Of a stretch of 64,000 nucleotides of DNA, positions 1 to 8,962 are shown piece by piece. Source of the stretch: Rhizobium sp. R635. GTDB taxonomy: Bacteria > Pseudomonadota > Alphaproteobacteria > Rhizobiales > Rhizobiaceae. The first letter of the stretch is position 1, and each line of letters begins with the position of its first letter. A model generated the notes under the pieces. The model saw only the letters and a list, made by a program, of their open reading frames with translations. It ran no database searches and was not told where the DNA came from. The stretch spans positions 124,001 to 188,000 of the forward strand of contig NZ_LOKX01000033.1 in the NCBI RefSeq assembly GCF_002211285.1. The letters are read 5' to 3'. The translations under genes and the position numbers were made by a program.

Positions 1-5
1 TCTGA

Positions 6-383
6 TCATTCGGCGCGGAAGACGAAGCGCGAATAGCCGAAGAAGCTGAGGACCATCGAGGCGATGCTGGCCATCACCAACGCCGCAAGCGGCTGAAGCC
101 CCGGCAGCGAAAGCAGCAGGGCGGAATATAGCCCGTAATTGACGAGCGCCGCTGTGACGCCGACAGAGCCGTAGCGGAAGCCTTCTGCGGCGAGCGAGCG
201 GCCGGAGCGATCGAAGGTGAAGTTGCGGTTGAAAGCCCAGGTCGCCGCCATTGCGAGGGCGATCGCGATGATCCGCGCGAGAAAAGGCCCGAGCGGTGTC
301 AACTCCAGCAGTGCCGACAGCACGCCAGCATCGACGAGAAAGCCGATGCCGCCGGCAATCGCGAAGCGGATGACCTTCTTCAT
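6..383 (-). CDS. GtrA family membrane protein
   Basis: Small (125 aa) very hydrophobic protein with about four membrane segments and the GtrA-type opening MKKVIRFAIAGGIGFLVDAG. GtrA proteins are thought to flip or help transfer polyprenyl-phosphate-linked sugars across the inner membrane. The start ATG overlaps the stop of the upstream glycosyltransferase by 4 nt (ATGA), so the two are translationally coupled: the GT2 enzyme would make the lipid-linked sugar and this protein would move it. The length is normal for the family. The family call is firm; the sugar is unknown. Confidence 0.9.
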   Translation of the reverse strand: MKKVIRFAIAGGIGFLVDAGVLSALLELTPLGPFLARIIAIALAMAATWAFNRNFTFDRSGRSLAAEGFRYGSVGVTAALVNYGLYSALLLSLPGLQPLAALVMASIASMVLSFFGYSRFVFRAE

Positions 384-1387
384 GCCGCATCCGCCTTGTC
401 GCGGCCCGGGCGGGACACGGGCGCTGCCTCGTTATCCGGCAGTTTGACCGCGCTTGGTGTCTCCAGGCTCATATAGTGGATACGCAGCTGTTCGGCGCGG
501 GCGCGGGCGACGGAATCGAGAATGACGCCGGCGGTGAACAGCATGAAGGAGATCATCATCAGCGCCATCGACAGCACCCAGGTCGGCATGCGGCTGACGA
601 GGCCCGTGTCGAAATATTCCGCCAGCACCGGCGTCATGAAGCCAAGGCTTGCCAGCATGAAGGCGGCGCTGATCGTGCTGAAGAAGGCGAAGGGCCGCGT
701 TTCCTTCATCAGCATGGCGAACATCCAGAGGATTTTGCCGCCGTCGCGGAACGTCGAAAGCTTGGAGTGCGAGCCTTCCGGGCGGCGGCCGTAATCGAGT
801 TCCAGTTCGCTGACCGGCAGCTTCAGCCGGGAAGCGTGCACGGACATCTCGGTTTCGATCTCGAAGCCGCCCGATACGGCCGGGAAGCTCTTGACGAAAC
901 GGCGCGAGAAGGCGCGATAACCGGAAAAGATATCGGTGAAGTCGGGGCCGAAGATCGTCCGGTAGAGCATGTTGAAAAGCCGGTTGCCGAGCGCATGGCC
1001 CTGACGGCCGGCATCGGCGTGCACGCCGCGCCGCGTTCCCACAACCATGTCGGCGCGCTCCGTCAGAAGCGTGCGCACCAATTCTTCCGCATCCTCGGGC
1101 GCATAGGTCCCGTCGCCATCGGCCATGATGTAGATGTCGGCCTCGATGTCGGCGAACATGCGGCGCACCACATGGCCCTTGCCCTGCCGCCGCTCGCGCA
1201 CGACATGCGCGCCGGCAAGCATCGCCTGCAGCGCGGTCCCGTCGGTGGAATTGTTGTCGTAGACGTGGATCGCAGCATCCGGCAGCATCGCCCGGAAGCC
1301 TTGCACGACACGGCCGATCGTCGCCGCCTCGTTATAGCAGGGAAGTAGGACGGCGATATTGAGATTACCGGTATGCGATCGGGCCAT
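380..1387 (-). CDS. Glycosyltransferase family 2 (DPM1/polyprenyl-phosphate type)
   Basis: 335 aa. The N-terminal GT-A fold opens with VLLPCYNEAATIGRVVQGF and carries the metal/nucleotide-sugar motif MADGDGTYAPEDA near residue 90. Two membrane helices lie near the C-terminus (around residues 235-255 and 270-290), as in enzymes that charge a polyprenyl phosphate with a sugar. It is the first gene of a two-gene operon with the GtrA gene and diverges from the GT-C-like gene at 1547. The likely product is a polyprenyl-phosphate sugar used in envelope decoration. Donor specificity cannot be read from the sequence. Confidence 0.88.
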   Translation of the reverse strand: MARSHTGNLNIAVLLPCYNEAATIGRVVQGFRAMLPDAAIHVYDNNSTDGTALQAMLAGAHVVRERRQGKGHVVRRMFADIEADIYIMADGDGTYAPEDAEELVRTLLTERADMVVGTRRGVHADAGRQGHALGNRLFNMLYRTIFGPDFTDIFSGYRAFSRRFVKSFPAVSGGFEIETEMSVHASRLKLPVSELELDYGRRPEGSHSKLSTFRDGGKILWMFAMLMKETRPFAFFSTISAAFMLASLGFMTPVLAEYFDTGLVSRMPTWVLSMALMMISFMLFTAGVILDSVARARAEQLRIHYMSLETPSAVKLPDNEAAPVSRPGRDKADAA

Positions 1388-1546
1388 GACTTTACTCGTT
1401 ACACAGAAGCCGTACCGAGCCTAAACCACCCGGCGTTAATAAGACCCTATGACGCAGGCAAAATCGGAGCTGCCGGAACGAGCTTTACACTTTCTTGATC
1501 GGCAGCCGCTAAGGTTCGGCCACATGGAAACGAACTGCTAACCACA

Positions 1547-3394
1547 ATGAATGCTGTGCAGCCGATCGCCAATGCATCATCTCCGACTGAAGCCCGTCGC
1601 AGCGGGGTCCGTGGCCTGCTGACACGCCTGTGGCCGGCCGTCATCGCCTACAGCGTCATCCTTGCGGCCGTCATCGTCGTCACGCGGCTTTCCGGCGCCA
1701 CCGATTACGTCGGCCCCGACAACGACGATGGCATGCGTCTCGTGGAGGTTCGCGATTTTCTCGCGGGGCAGGGCTGGTTCGATCTGATGCAATACCGTCT
1801 TGGTCTCGGCGGCGGGACGCTGATGCACTGGTCACGGCTGATCGACCTGCCGATCGCCTCGCTGATCTGGTTCTTCAGCCTGTTTACGCCGCGTGAGACG
1901 GCCGAGGCGCTGGCGCTCGGCATCTGGCCCGTCTCGCTGATCCTGCCCGCCATGCTGGCCATGGCCGTTGCCGGCCGGCGTATCGGTGGTGTCGCCGGCA
2001 TGCATATCAGCCTCGGCATGACCTGCGCTGTGATCTATACCGGCAGCCGTTTCGCGCCGGGCGCCATCGATCACCACAATGCCCAGCTGGCGCTGGTGGC
2101 GACGATGACGGCGATGCTGCTCGATCCGCAGCGTCGCGGCTGGAGTTATGCGGTGGCCGGCATCGCCGCAGCCGTCGCCATTGCCATCGGCGCCGAGACG
2201 ACGCCTTTCGTCGCCGCCGTCTGCCTGACCGTCGCCCTGCTCTGGGCATGGGAGGGACCGGATTTCGCCGTCGCCGCTCAGTCCTTCGGGCTGGCGCTGG
2301 CGCTTGCGATCAGCATTCTGTTCTTCGCGACGGTGCCGCCGCGGCTCTATTCCATGGTCACCTGCGACAATCTCTCGCTCGGTTATTACAGCCTGGCGGC
2401 GATCGGCGGCGGCCTTTTGCTGTTTTCTTCGGTTTTTGCGAGCCGCCTTACCCGCCCCATGCGCTTTCTGGCCCTGGCCGTCGTCGGCGCCGGTGTTCTC
2501 GGCTCGGCGATCGTGATCGCGCCGCAATGCCTGAGCGATCCGCTGGCCGGTCTCGATCCCATGCTGGTCGAGCTCTGGCTGAGAAACGTTTCCGAGGCGA
2601 AATCGGTCTTCTCTCTGGCGCGCACTGAGCCCTACGACGTCGGCGCCTTTTATGCGGCAGGTCTCTTCGGTCTCGCCGTCTGCATCTTCCGTATCGTCCG
2701 GCGCGACCGCACACAGGTCCATCTGATTCTGTTTTTCCTGCTCGCCATCAGCTGGGCGATCGCACTGGTGCAGGTGCGCGGTTCGCCCTTTTCCAACCTC
2801 ATCTCCATTCTGCCGCTTGCCCTGCTGATCATCGATATCAGGCGCATTTCCAACAGTGACAGCGAGAATGTCGCCGCTGCCCTCGTCTATGTGATGACCG
2901 TGCTTGCAAGCGTCCCCGCCGCCTGGGCGGTCGGTGGCGGGCTTCTCGCGCTGCAGTTCGACAAAGACGGGCAGAAAAAGCCGGCGGCTCCGGCAAAGGA
3001 ACATTCCTGTACATCGCAAGAGGCGCTGGCGCCGCTTGCCGGACTTCCCGTCGGCCTCGTCTCCGCGCCGGCGGAAATGGGTGTCTCCGTTCTGCGCTTC
3101 ACTGAGAATCGGGTTCTCGCAGCCCCTTATCATCGCGATCAGGGCGGCATGCTGACGGAATTGCATATCGGCATGGCAGAGCCGCAGGAGGCCGAGTCTT
3201 TTTTGAGGGGGGCGGGCGTTACAACACTCGCCTTCTGCCCCAACGATCCGCAGACCCGACAACTCGCCAAGCTGAAACCGGATGGGCTCTACGCGCAGCT
3301 CGGCAAAGGTCATGTTCCGCCCTATCTCGAGGCGCTGCCGAAGGCGGCGGATGCAGGCGTGCAGTTCTTCCGCTATCGGTCGGCGGCGAATTGA
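1547..3394 (+). CDS. Multi-pass GT-C-like membrane protein
   Basis: 615 aa with roughly 11-12 hydrophobic segments and a soluble C-terminal domain (about residues 480-615). The N-terminal loop has GPDNDDGMRLVEVRDFL and MHWSRLIDLP, followed by GAIDHHNAQ near residue 180. An acidic pair in the first periplasmic loop plus a DHH-type motif recalls GT-C transferases such as the STT3/PglB and PMT groups, which use polyprenyl-linked donors. Divergent from a polyprenyl-sugar synthase operon, it is a plausible partner enzyme. Annotation pipelines would probably call it hypothetical. The GT-C assignment is inference. Confidence 0.6.
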   Translation: MNAVQPIANASSPTEARRSGVRGLLTRLWPAVIAYSVILAAVIVVTRLSGATDYVGPDNDDGMRLVEVRDFLAGQGWFDLMQYRLGLGGGTLMHWSRLIDLPIASLIWFFSLFTPRETAEALALGIWPVSLILPAMLAMAVAGRRIGGVAGMHISLGMTCAVIYTGSRFAPGAIDHHNAQLALVATMTAMLLDPQRRGWSYAVAGIAAAVAIAIGAETTPFVAAVCLTVALLWAWEGPDFAVAAQSFGLALALAISILFFATVPPRLYSMVTCDNLSLGYYSLAAIGGGLLLFSSVFASRLTRPMRFLALAVVGAGVLGSAIVIAPQCLSDPLAGLDPMLVELWLRNVSEAKSVFSLARTEPYDVGAFYAAGLFGLAVCIFRIVRRDRTQVHLILFFLLAISWAIALVQVRGSPFSNLISILPLALLIIDIRRISNSDSENVAAALVYVMTVLASVPAAWAVGGGLLALQFDKDGQKKPAAPAKEHSCTSQEALAPLAGLPVGLVSAPAEMGVSVLRFTENRVLAAPYHRDQGGMLTELHIGMAEPQEAESFLRGAGVTTLAFCPNDPQTRQLAKLKPDGLYAQLGKGHVPPYLEALPKAADAGVQFFRYRSAAN

Positions 3395-3406
3395 CGCTGG
3401 CGGTCG

Positions 3407-3649
3407 TCAGTGAGAGGTGCGCAGTGCACGAAGGCGCTCGCTGGCATAGAGCCCGAGCACGAAGAGGATGAGGCCGCCATTGTAGCCGAGAATGGCATAA
3501 AGAAGCGCCAGAAGTGAAACCGGACCGGGAGAGAATATCGCCGCCAGCGCGAAGGTCATCCCGATCAGCGCGGCGACCAACGCGATCACGCCAGCCGAGC
3601 GCAATTGCCCGGCGCTAAGGCCCAATGCTGCAGCTGTGAGAATAATCAT
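3407..3649 (-). CDS. Small two- or three-helix membrane protein, unknown function
   Basis: I chose the internal ATG at 3649, giving 80 aa that begins MIILTAAALGLSAG, because it has a GGGAAGG ribosome site about 7 nt upstream; a longer frame to 3703 has none. The protein is almost wholly hydrophobic (helices about 1-14, 22-42 and 48-70) and ends ASERLRALRTSH. It converges on the GT-C-like gene with a 12-nt gap. I do not recognise a family. Confidence 0.6.
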   Translation of the reverse strand: MIILTAAALGLSAGQLRSAGVIALVAALIGMTFALAAIFSPGPVSLLALLYAILGYNGGLILFVLGLYASERLRALRTSH

Positions 3650-3967
3650 TTGAGCACCTTCCCAGAGAGAACGTGGGGAAGCATAGGAAGCGCCAACTAA
3701 CAAAGATTTACCGGCGAGATTTGCCGAAAAGCCTTTGCATTGCGGTGGTTAGCAATCCCTTTCGGATGAAACGCATAGTCTAACTATGTGTTCCCCGACA
3801 AAATGGATTTTTCCCGATTTTGTTGTCATGCATGAAACTGCAACGAGAGCATGTACGGAACGTGTGGGGCGAATGCTGCCCGGCGGGTGATGTCAACAGC
3901 CGGGAAAACGGGGCTCGGGGGCGGTCGCGACCTTCCCGTTTCCCGCGGATGGTCATAGAAAGAAGGG
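3650..3967. other. Gene-free interval upstream of xseA
   Basis: 318 bp without a credible gene. It must hold the promoters of the small membrane protein (left) and xseA (right). The only structure I see is an inverted repeat ACAAAAT (3798-3804) and ATTTTGT (3817-3823). It has no U-tract and I give it no function. Confidence 0.4.
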
Positions 3968-5548
3968 ATGAGCAACGTCTTCGACAGCGATTCGCCGACC
4001 AACCTTGCCGAATATTCGGTTTCGGAGCTTTCCGGCTCGATCAAGCGCACCGTCGAAACGGCTTTCGACCAGGTGCGCGTGCGCGGCGAAATATCAGGCT
4101 ATCGCGGGCCCCACTCTTCGGGCCACGCCTATTTCTCGCTGAAGGATGATCGTGCGCGCATCGATGCGGTCATCTGGAAGGGCACTTTCTCGCGCCTGAA
4201 GTTCCGCCCGGAAGAGGGCATGGAAGTCATCGCCACCGGCAAGGTCACCACCTTTCCCGGCTCCTCGAAATATCAGATCGTCATCGAGACGCTGGAGCCG
4301 GCGGGCGCCGGCGCGCTGATGGCGCTGATCGAGGAGCGCAAGCGCAGGCTCGGCGCCGAAGGCCTGTTCGATGCCGCCCGCAAGAAGCGGCTGCCTTTCA
4401 TGCCCAAGGTCATCGGCGTCGTCACGTCGCCGACCGGCGCCGTCATCCGCGACATCCTGCACCGCATCTCCGATCGTTTCCCGGTGCATGTGCTCGTCTG
4501 GCCGGTCAAGGTTCAGGGGGAGGGATCAGGCGAGGAGGTGGCGAACGCCATTCGCGGTTTCAATGCGCTAGAGCCGGCCGGCGCCATCCCGCGTCCTGAT
4601 GTGCTGATCGTCGCGCGTGGCGGCGGCAGTCTTGAGGATCTCTGGAGCTTCAACGACGAAATCGTCGTGCGCGCAGCCGCCGAGAGCCGAATTCCATTGA
4701 TCTCCGCCGTCGGCCACGAGACCGACTGGACGCTGATCGATTATGCCGCCGATGTGCGTGCCCCGACGCCGACGGGCGCTGCCGAAATGGCGGTGCCCGT
4801 CAAGGCAGAGCTGGAAGCGCAGGCGGCTGCTCTTGCCGCGCGCCTGCAAGGCTGCATGAACCGTCAGATGGATCAGCGCCGCCAATCCGTCCGTGCCCTG
4901 ATGCGGGCACTGCCGTCGCTCGATCAGCTTCTCGCTCTGCCCCGCCGCCGCTTCGACGAGGCCGCCGCCGGCCTCGGCCGCGGACTGGAGCTCAACACCA
5001 TCAACAAGCGTCGCGGCTTCGAACGCGTCGCCTCGCATCTGCGCCCTGATGTGCTCTCCAACCGCATCGCCGAGCGCCGCCAGCTCCTGAACGAGCGCAT
5101 GGCACGGGCTGAACGCACCGTCGAGCGCCTGCTCGACCGTTCGAAGTCCCGCATCGACCGCGCCGAGGCCATCCTCGCCTCGCTGCCGGCGCGGCTGAAG
5201 ACCCAGACCGACCGCGGCCGCGAGCGGCTCGGCAACCTTTCGCGCCACGCCGATACGGCGATCCGCCACCAGCTGACGCGCGCCCGCGCCGAGCTTTCCG
5301 CGCAGGACCGTGTGCTGCAGTCGCTCTCCTACAAGAACGTGCTGAAGCGCGGCTATGCCGTCATTCGCGACGAGGATGACAGGCCGGTCTCGCAAGCTTC
5401 AGCACTCTCCGCCGGCATGGGAATCGCCATCGAATTCGCCGATGGCCGTGTCGGCGCCATGACCACGGAAGGCGGCGCCCCGCCCGCCGGCGGCAAGAAG
5501 CGCAGCACAAAACCCGCAGACCCGGCGAAGCAGGGAAGCCTGTTCTAA
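3968..5548 (+). CDS. xseA: Exodeoxyribonuclease VII large subunit
   Basis: 526 aa. An N-terminal OB fold (about residues 12-110, with VRGEISGYRG and HAYFSLKDD) precedes the catalytic core with VARGGGSLEDLW and SAVGHETDWTLIDYAADVRA, then a long Arg/Glu-rich coiled coil (about 290-450). With XseB it degrades single-stranded DNA to oligonucleotides. The protein is longer than the roughly 456-aa E. coli enzyme, mostly through the coiled coil and a Pro/Lys-rich tail. The A/G-rich ribosome site (AGAAGGG) abuts the ATG unusually closely. No xseB is in view. Confidence 0.97.
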   Translation: MSNVFDSDSPTNLAEYSVSELSGSIKRTVETAFDQVRVRGEISGYRGPHSSGHAYFSLKDDRARIDAVIWKGTFSRLKFRPEEGMEVIATGKVTTFPGSSKYQIVIETLEPAGAGALMALIEERKRRLGAEGLFDAARKKRLPFMPKVIGVVTSPTGAVIRDILHRISDRFPVHVLVWPVKVQGEGSGEEVANAIRGFNALEPAGAIPRPDVLIVARGGGSLEDLWSFNDEIVVRAAAESRIPLISAVGHETDWTLIDYAADVRAPTPTGAAEMAVPVKAELEAQAAALAARLQGCMNRQMDQRRQSVRALMRALPSLDQLLALPRRRFDEAAAGLGRGLELNTINKRRGFERVASHLRPDVLSNRIAERRQLLNERMARAERTVERLLDRSKSRIDRAEAILASLPARLKTQTDRGRERLGNLSRHADTAIRHQLTRARAELSAQDRVLQSLSYKNVLKRGYAVIRDEDDRPVSQASALSAGMGIAIEFADGRVGAMTTEGGAPPAGGKKRSTKPADPAKQGSLF

Positions 5549-5550
5549 CA

Positions 5551-6142
5551 ATGCGAATCCTGCTGGTGCTTGCCCATCCGTTGCCGGAAAGCTTTGCCGC
5601 CTCGGTGGCACGCACGGCTCACGAGACACTGGAAGCTTCCGGCCATGTCGTCGATCTCATCGATCTGTATGCTGAGGATTTCGACCCGCGCCTCACCGAA
5701 GCCGAGCGCCGCGGTTACTTCGATACGCCTTACGACACGTCAGCCGTTGCCGATATCGTTGCCCGCCTGAAGGCGGCTGAAGGTCTCGTCCTCGTATTTC
5801 CGCAATGGTGGTTCAATTTCCCGGCCATCCTGAAAGGGTTCTTCGACCGCATCTTCGCGCCCGGCGTGGCCTTCACCCATGATGCCGCCGGCGGGCCGCA
5901 TCGTGCCTCAGCTCACCAATATCAGGCTCCTATATGCGCTGACGACGACGGGCTCGCCCTGGTGGCTCGTGCATCTCTATATGGGCGATCCCGTTCGCCG
6001 GCTGCTGAAGCGCGGCATTGCCGCTTTCTGCTCGAAGAAGCTCGTCTTCCGCATGCTGAGCCTGCACGACATGGACCGGGCGACGGAGGCCAGGCGCAAG
6101 GCGCATATAGAGCGAGTCCGCGAGGCGCTTTCTGTCGTCTGA
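5551..6142 (+). pseudogene. Frameshifted NAD(P)H:quinone oxidoreductase-like flavodoxin-fold gene
   Basis: It opens 2 nt after the xseA stop with MRILLVLAHPLPESFAASVA, the flavodoxin-like fold of the NQO1/KefF/MdaB group, and continues through VFPQWWFNFPAILKGFFDRI to FTHDAAGG near 5892. The family sequence then resumes in the +1 frame as RIVPQLTNIRLLYALTTTGSPWW and ends at 6142. One extra base in the run ggcgggcc (about 5893-5896) accounts for the break. In the first frame the ORF reads on uselessly across the antisense of marR. Both halves look conserved, so the event is recent or is a sequence error. If intact the product would be about 196 aa. Confidence 0.8.
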
Positions 6143-6143
6143 C

Positions 6144-6641
6144 CTATTCGAAATCGGCCAGGAACTTCTTGAGCAGCCGGTCGAACTCGGCCTTGTCTTC
6201 GGCCGTCAGATTGCGCGTCAGCCGCTGCTGGTTGGCGACATGGGCACCGACCGCCTCTTCGACGGTCGCAAGCCCCTTATCCGTCAGCGCGATCAGCACG
6301 CTGCGCCTGTCCTGCGGATTGACGATGCGCTCGACGAAACCCGCCTTTTCCAACTGGTCGATCCGGTTCGTCATCGTGCCGGAGCTGACCATCGTCATCT
6401 CCAGAAGCTCGCCCGGCGAAAGCCGGTGCGGCGCGCCGGAGCGGCGAAGCGTGGCCAGCACGTCGAAAGACGAGGTGGAAAGCCCGTGCTTCATGAGCAC
6501 GGCTTCGACTTCACGGCCGAGATGGGTGCCGAGGCGCTTCAGGCGCCCGAGGATGCCCATCGGCTCGACGTCGAGATCCGGCCGCTCGCGCCGCCATTGC
6601 GCCAGAATCCGGTCGACGTGATCTTGCTTCTCTTCACCCAT
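6144..6641 (-). CDS. MarR family transcriptional regulator
   Basis: 165 aa with a MarR winged helix: LSPGELLEMTMVSSGTMTNR is the recognition region and DRRSVLIALTDKG the wing (about residues 75-125), flanked by dimerisation helices. It diverges from the EamA exporter gene, and a perfect 18-bp palindrome lies between the two, the usual layout for a repressor that controls itself and an exporter and is released by a small molecule. The stop sits 1 nt from the end of the broken quinone-reductase gene. The effector is unknown. Confidence 0.92.
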   Translation of the reverse strand: MGEEKQDHVDRILAQWRRERPDLDVEPMGILGRLKRLGTHLGREVEAVLMKHGLSTSSFDVLATLRRSGAPHRLSPGELLEMTMVSSGTMTNRIDQLEKAGFVERIVNPQDRRSVLIALTDKGLATVEEAVGAHVANQQRLTRNLTAEDKAEFDRLLKKFLADFE

Positions 6642-6661
6642 ACGACATCGATATCAGCAGA

Positions 6662-6679
6662 TATCTTGACGTCAAGATA
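6662..6679. promoter_or_regulatory. Perfect palindromic MarR operator
   Basis: TATCTTGACGTCAAGATA is an 18-bp perfect palindrome 20 bp upstream of the marR start and 43 bp upstream of the eamA start. A lone half-site TATCTTGA follows at 6699-6706, 16 bp before the eamA ATG. TATCTTGA-type arms are common for MarR proteins of this branch. It is the likely binding site of the adjacent regulator; binding itself is inferred. Confidence 0.75.
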
Positions 6680-6722
6680 AGATACGCTATGTTGAATTTA
6701 TCTTGATATAGAGATTCTTGAG

Positions 6723-7634
6723 ATGAAGACAAATTCGCGCTATTTCGTCGACGTGTTCGTGACTGCCGTCGCGCCCGCCATCTGGGGCAGCACCTATTTC
6801 GTCGCGACCTCCTTTCTGCCGCAGGGTTATCCGCTGTCCGTCGCCATGTTGCGCGCTCTGCCGGCGGGTCTGCTTCTGCTACTCATTGTTCGGAAGTTGC
6901 CGACGGGCATCTGGTGGGGCCGCGCCTTCATTCTCGGCGCGCTGAACTTCTCGTTCTTCTGGGCGATGCTCTTCCTCTCGGCCTATCGCCTGCCGGGCGG
7001 CGTGGCGGCGACGGTCGGCGCCGTGCAGCCGCTGATCGTCATCGCGCTGTCGCGCCTCTTCCTCGGCAAGCCGATCCGCTTCCTCGCCGTCATCGCCGGC
7101 CTGATCGGCATGGCGGGCGTCGCGCTTCTGGTTCTGACGCCGAATGCGGCGCTCGATCCGATCGGCGTCGCCGCCGGTCTCGCCGGCGCCGTCTCCATGG
7201 CTTTCGGCACGGTGCTGAACCGCCATTGGCAGCCGCCCGTTTCCAGCCTGACCTTCACATCATGGCAATTGACCGCGGGCGGCATCCTGCTCGTGCCCGT
7301 CGCCTTGCTGCTGGAGCCGGCGCTCCCGGCGCCGACGGCAGCCAATATTCTCGGCATCGCCTGGCTTGGCCTCATCGGCGCGGCCTTTACCTATCTGCTC
7401 TGGTTTCGCGGCCTCTCTCGCATCGAGCCTTCGGCCGCGGCTTCGCTCGGCTTCCTGAGCCCGGTCGTCGCGACCCTTCTCGGCTGGCTGGCGCTCGGCC
7501 AGAGCCTGACGCCGGCGCAGATTGCCGGCTTCGCCATGGTGCTCGCCAGCGTCTGGCTCAGTCAGCGCGCGATGATGCCGATCAGGCCCACTCGCCCTGA
7601 CGCATCACCGCAACCCGCGATCCATCGGGCTTGA
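6723..7634 (+). CDS. EamA/DMT family exporter
   Basis: 303 aa, ten predicted membrane helices in two EamA repeats (about 10-140 and 150-285), with PAIWGSTYFVATSFLP at the start, as in the RhaT/YdcZ-like drug/metabolite superfamily. It probably exports a small metabolite or toxic compound. Divergent from marR and preceded by its operator. The 3' end overlaps the convergent aminopeptidase gene by 53 nt, which leaves no room for a terminator between them. Substrate unknown. Confidence 0.88.
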   Translation: MKTNSRYFVDVFVTAVAPAIWGSTYFVATSFLPQGYPLSVAMLRALPAGLLLLLIVRKLPTGIWWGRAFILGALNFSFFWAMLFLSAYRLPGGVAATVGAVQPLIVIALSRLFLGKPIRFLAVIAGLIGMAGVALLVLTPNAALDPIGVAAGLAGAVSMAFGTVLNRHWQPPVSSLTFTSWQLTAGGILLVPVALLLEPALPAPTAANILGIAWLGLIGAAFTYLLWFRGLSRIEPSAAASLGFLSPVVATLLGWLALGQSLTPAQIAGFAMVLASVWLSQRAMMPIRPTRPDASPQPAIHRA

Positions 7635-8835
7635 CGCCGTCGATATCGACCTTGTCGGAGCCGATCATCCAGTCGATATGAATCAGGCTGGAATTGCCGC
7701 CCTGCGCCTTGATCTGCTCCTGGCTCAGTTTTGCCCCATCGAGGAAGCACTTCGAATAGCATTGGCCGAGCGCGATGTGGCACGAGGCGTTTTCGTCGAA
7801 CAGCGTGTTGTAGAAGAGGATGCCGCTCGCCGAGATCGGCGAGGAATGCGGCACGAGCGCCACTTCGCCGAGCCGGCGCGCGCCCTCGTCGGTGTCGAGC
7901 ACCTTGTTCAGCACCTCTTCGCCACGCGAGGCCTTCGCTTCGACGATGCGTCCGCCCTCGAAGCGCACCTGGATGTTGTCGATCAGCGTGCCCTGGTGCG
8001 AAAGCGGCTTGGTGCTCGAAACATGGCCTTCGACGCGCAGCGCATGCGGCGTGGTGAAGACTTCCTCGGTCGGGATGTTCGGATTGCAGGTGATGCCGTT
8101 CTTGGCGGTGGATGCGCCGCCATGCCATTCATGCCCGTCGGCAAGGCCGACCGTCAGGTCCGTGCCCGGTCCCTTGAAATGCAGCGAGGCGAAGCGCTCG
8201 CCGTTCAGCCAGGCCGAGCGCTTGGCAAGGTTGGCATTGTGTTCGGCCCAGGCGGCGACGGGATCGCTGACATCGACGCGCGAGGCGGCAAAGATCGCCT
8301 TGGCGAGCTTGGCGATCGCGATCGGTTCCGGGTCGTCGGGAAAGACAACCTTGGCCCAGGACGGGTTGGGATAGGAGACGATGTTCCAGTTGATGTCGAA
8401 ATTCGAGATTTTTTCGAGCGCCGGCTTGTAAGCCGTCGACATGGCGCGGTTGGCGCGGCCGACCTTGCCGGCATCCTGCTCGGCAAGCAGCATCGGATTG
8501 TCGCCCGAGACCGCAAGACGGGCCGCCCCGTTGGCATAGGCCTTGGCCATGCCCTCGTAGAGCCAATCGGAGGCGCGGTCGAAGCTCTCGTCGCTGCCGT
8601 ATTGATAGCGCGCCAGCGTCGTTTCCTCGTCGGAATAGAAGGTGCTGACCAGCCCGGCGCCGGCCTGATAGGCGTGTTTGGTGATGAGGCGGACGAGCGG
8701 CAGCGCCACGACAGGGGCGGTGATCACCAGGTCCTGACCCTTCTGCAACTGCAAACCGACCTTGACGGCGACTTCCGCAAGCTTTTCCAGCTTGGCGGGA
8801 TCAACGGTGTTCTGGCTCTGGGGCATGAAAGTCAT
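7582..8835 (-). CDS. M29 family aminopeptidase
   Basis: 417 aa, the normal length for thermophilic-type metallo-aminopeptidases (AmpS/PepS, family M29). Recognisable stretches are LKLEKLAEVAVKVGLQLQKGQ-like N-terminus, then LHFKGPGTDLTVGLADGHEW, NIPTEEVFTTPHALRVEG, and SSLIHIDWMIGSD near the C-terminus; these carry the family's Glu/His/Asp metal ligands. A cytoplasmic enzyme that removes N-terminal residues from peptides. Start chosen at 8835, with GCAGG 8 nt upstream. Confidence 0.92.
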   Translation of the reverse strand: MTFMPQSQNTVDPAKLEKLAEVAVKVGLQLQKGQDLVITAPVVALPLVRLITKHAYQAGAGLVSTFYSDEETTLARYQYGSDESFDRASDWLYEGMAKAYANGAARLAVSGDNPMLLAEQDAGKVGRANRAMSTAYKPALEKISNFDINWNIVSYPNPSWAKVVFPDDPEPIAIAKLAKAIFAASRVDVSDPVAAWAEHNANLAKRSAWLNGERFASLHFKGPGTDLTVGLADGHEWHGGASTAKNGITCNPNIPTEEVFTTPHALRVEGHVSSTKPLSHQGTLIDNIQVRFEGGRIVEAKASRGEEVLNKVLDTDEGARRLGEVALVPHSSPISASGILFYNTLFDENASCHIALGQCYSKCFLDGAKLSQEQIKAQGGNSSLIHIDWMIGSDKVDIDGVKPDGSRVAVMRQGEWA

Positions 8836-8962
8836 GGGTGTAACCTGCCTTCTGTCATCGATGCTCGGAGGCTGGAAGACTTAGACCCGTTTGCGGCGAA
8901 AATGAAGCGCATCACTACCGAATTGAAGGCGGCCGGACGCATGCCCGGCCGCTTTGCGCGCC

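Noticed and set aside
1832..3313. A 493-codon minus-strand ORF opposite the GT-C-like gene
   Set aside because: It is rich in Arg, Gly, Asp and His, lacks any domain, and mirrors the codon pattern of the real gene; a GC-driven shadow.
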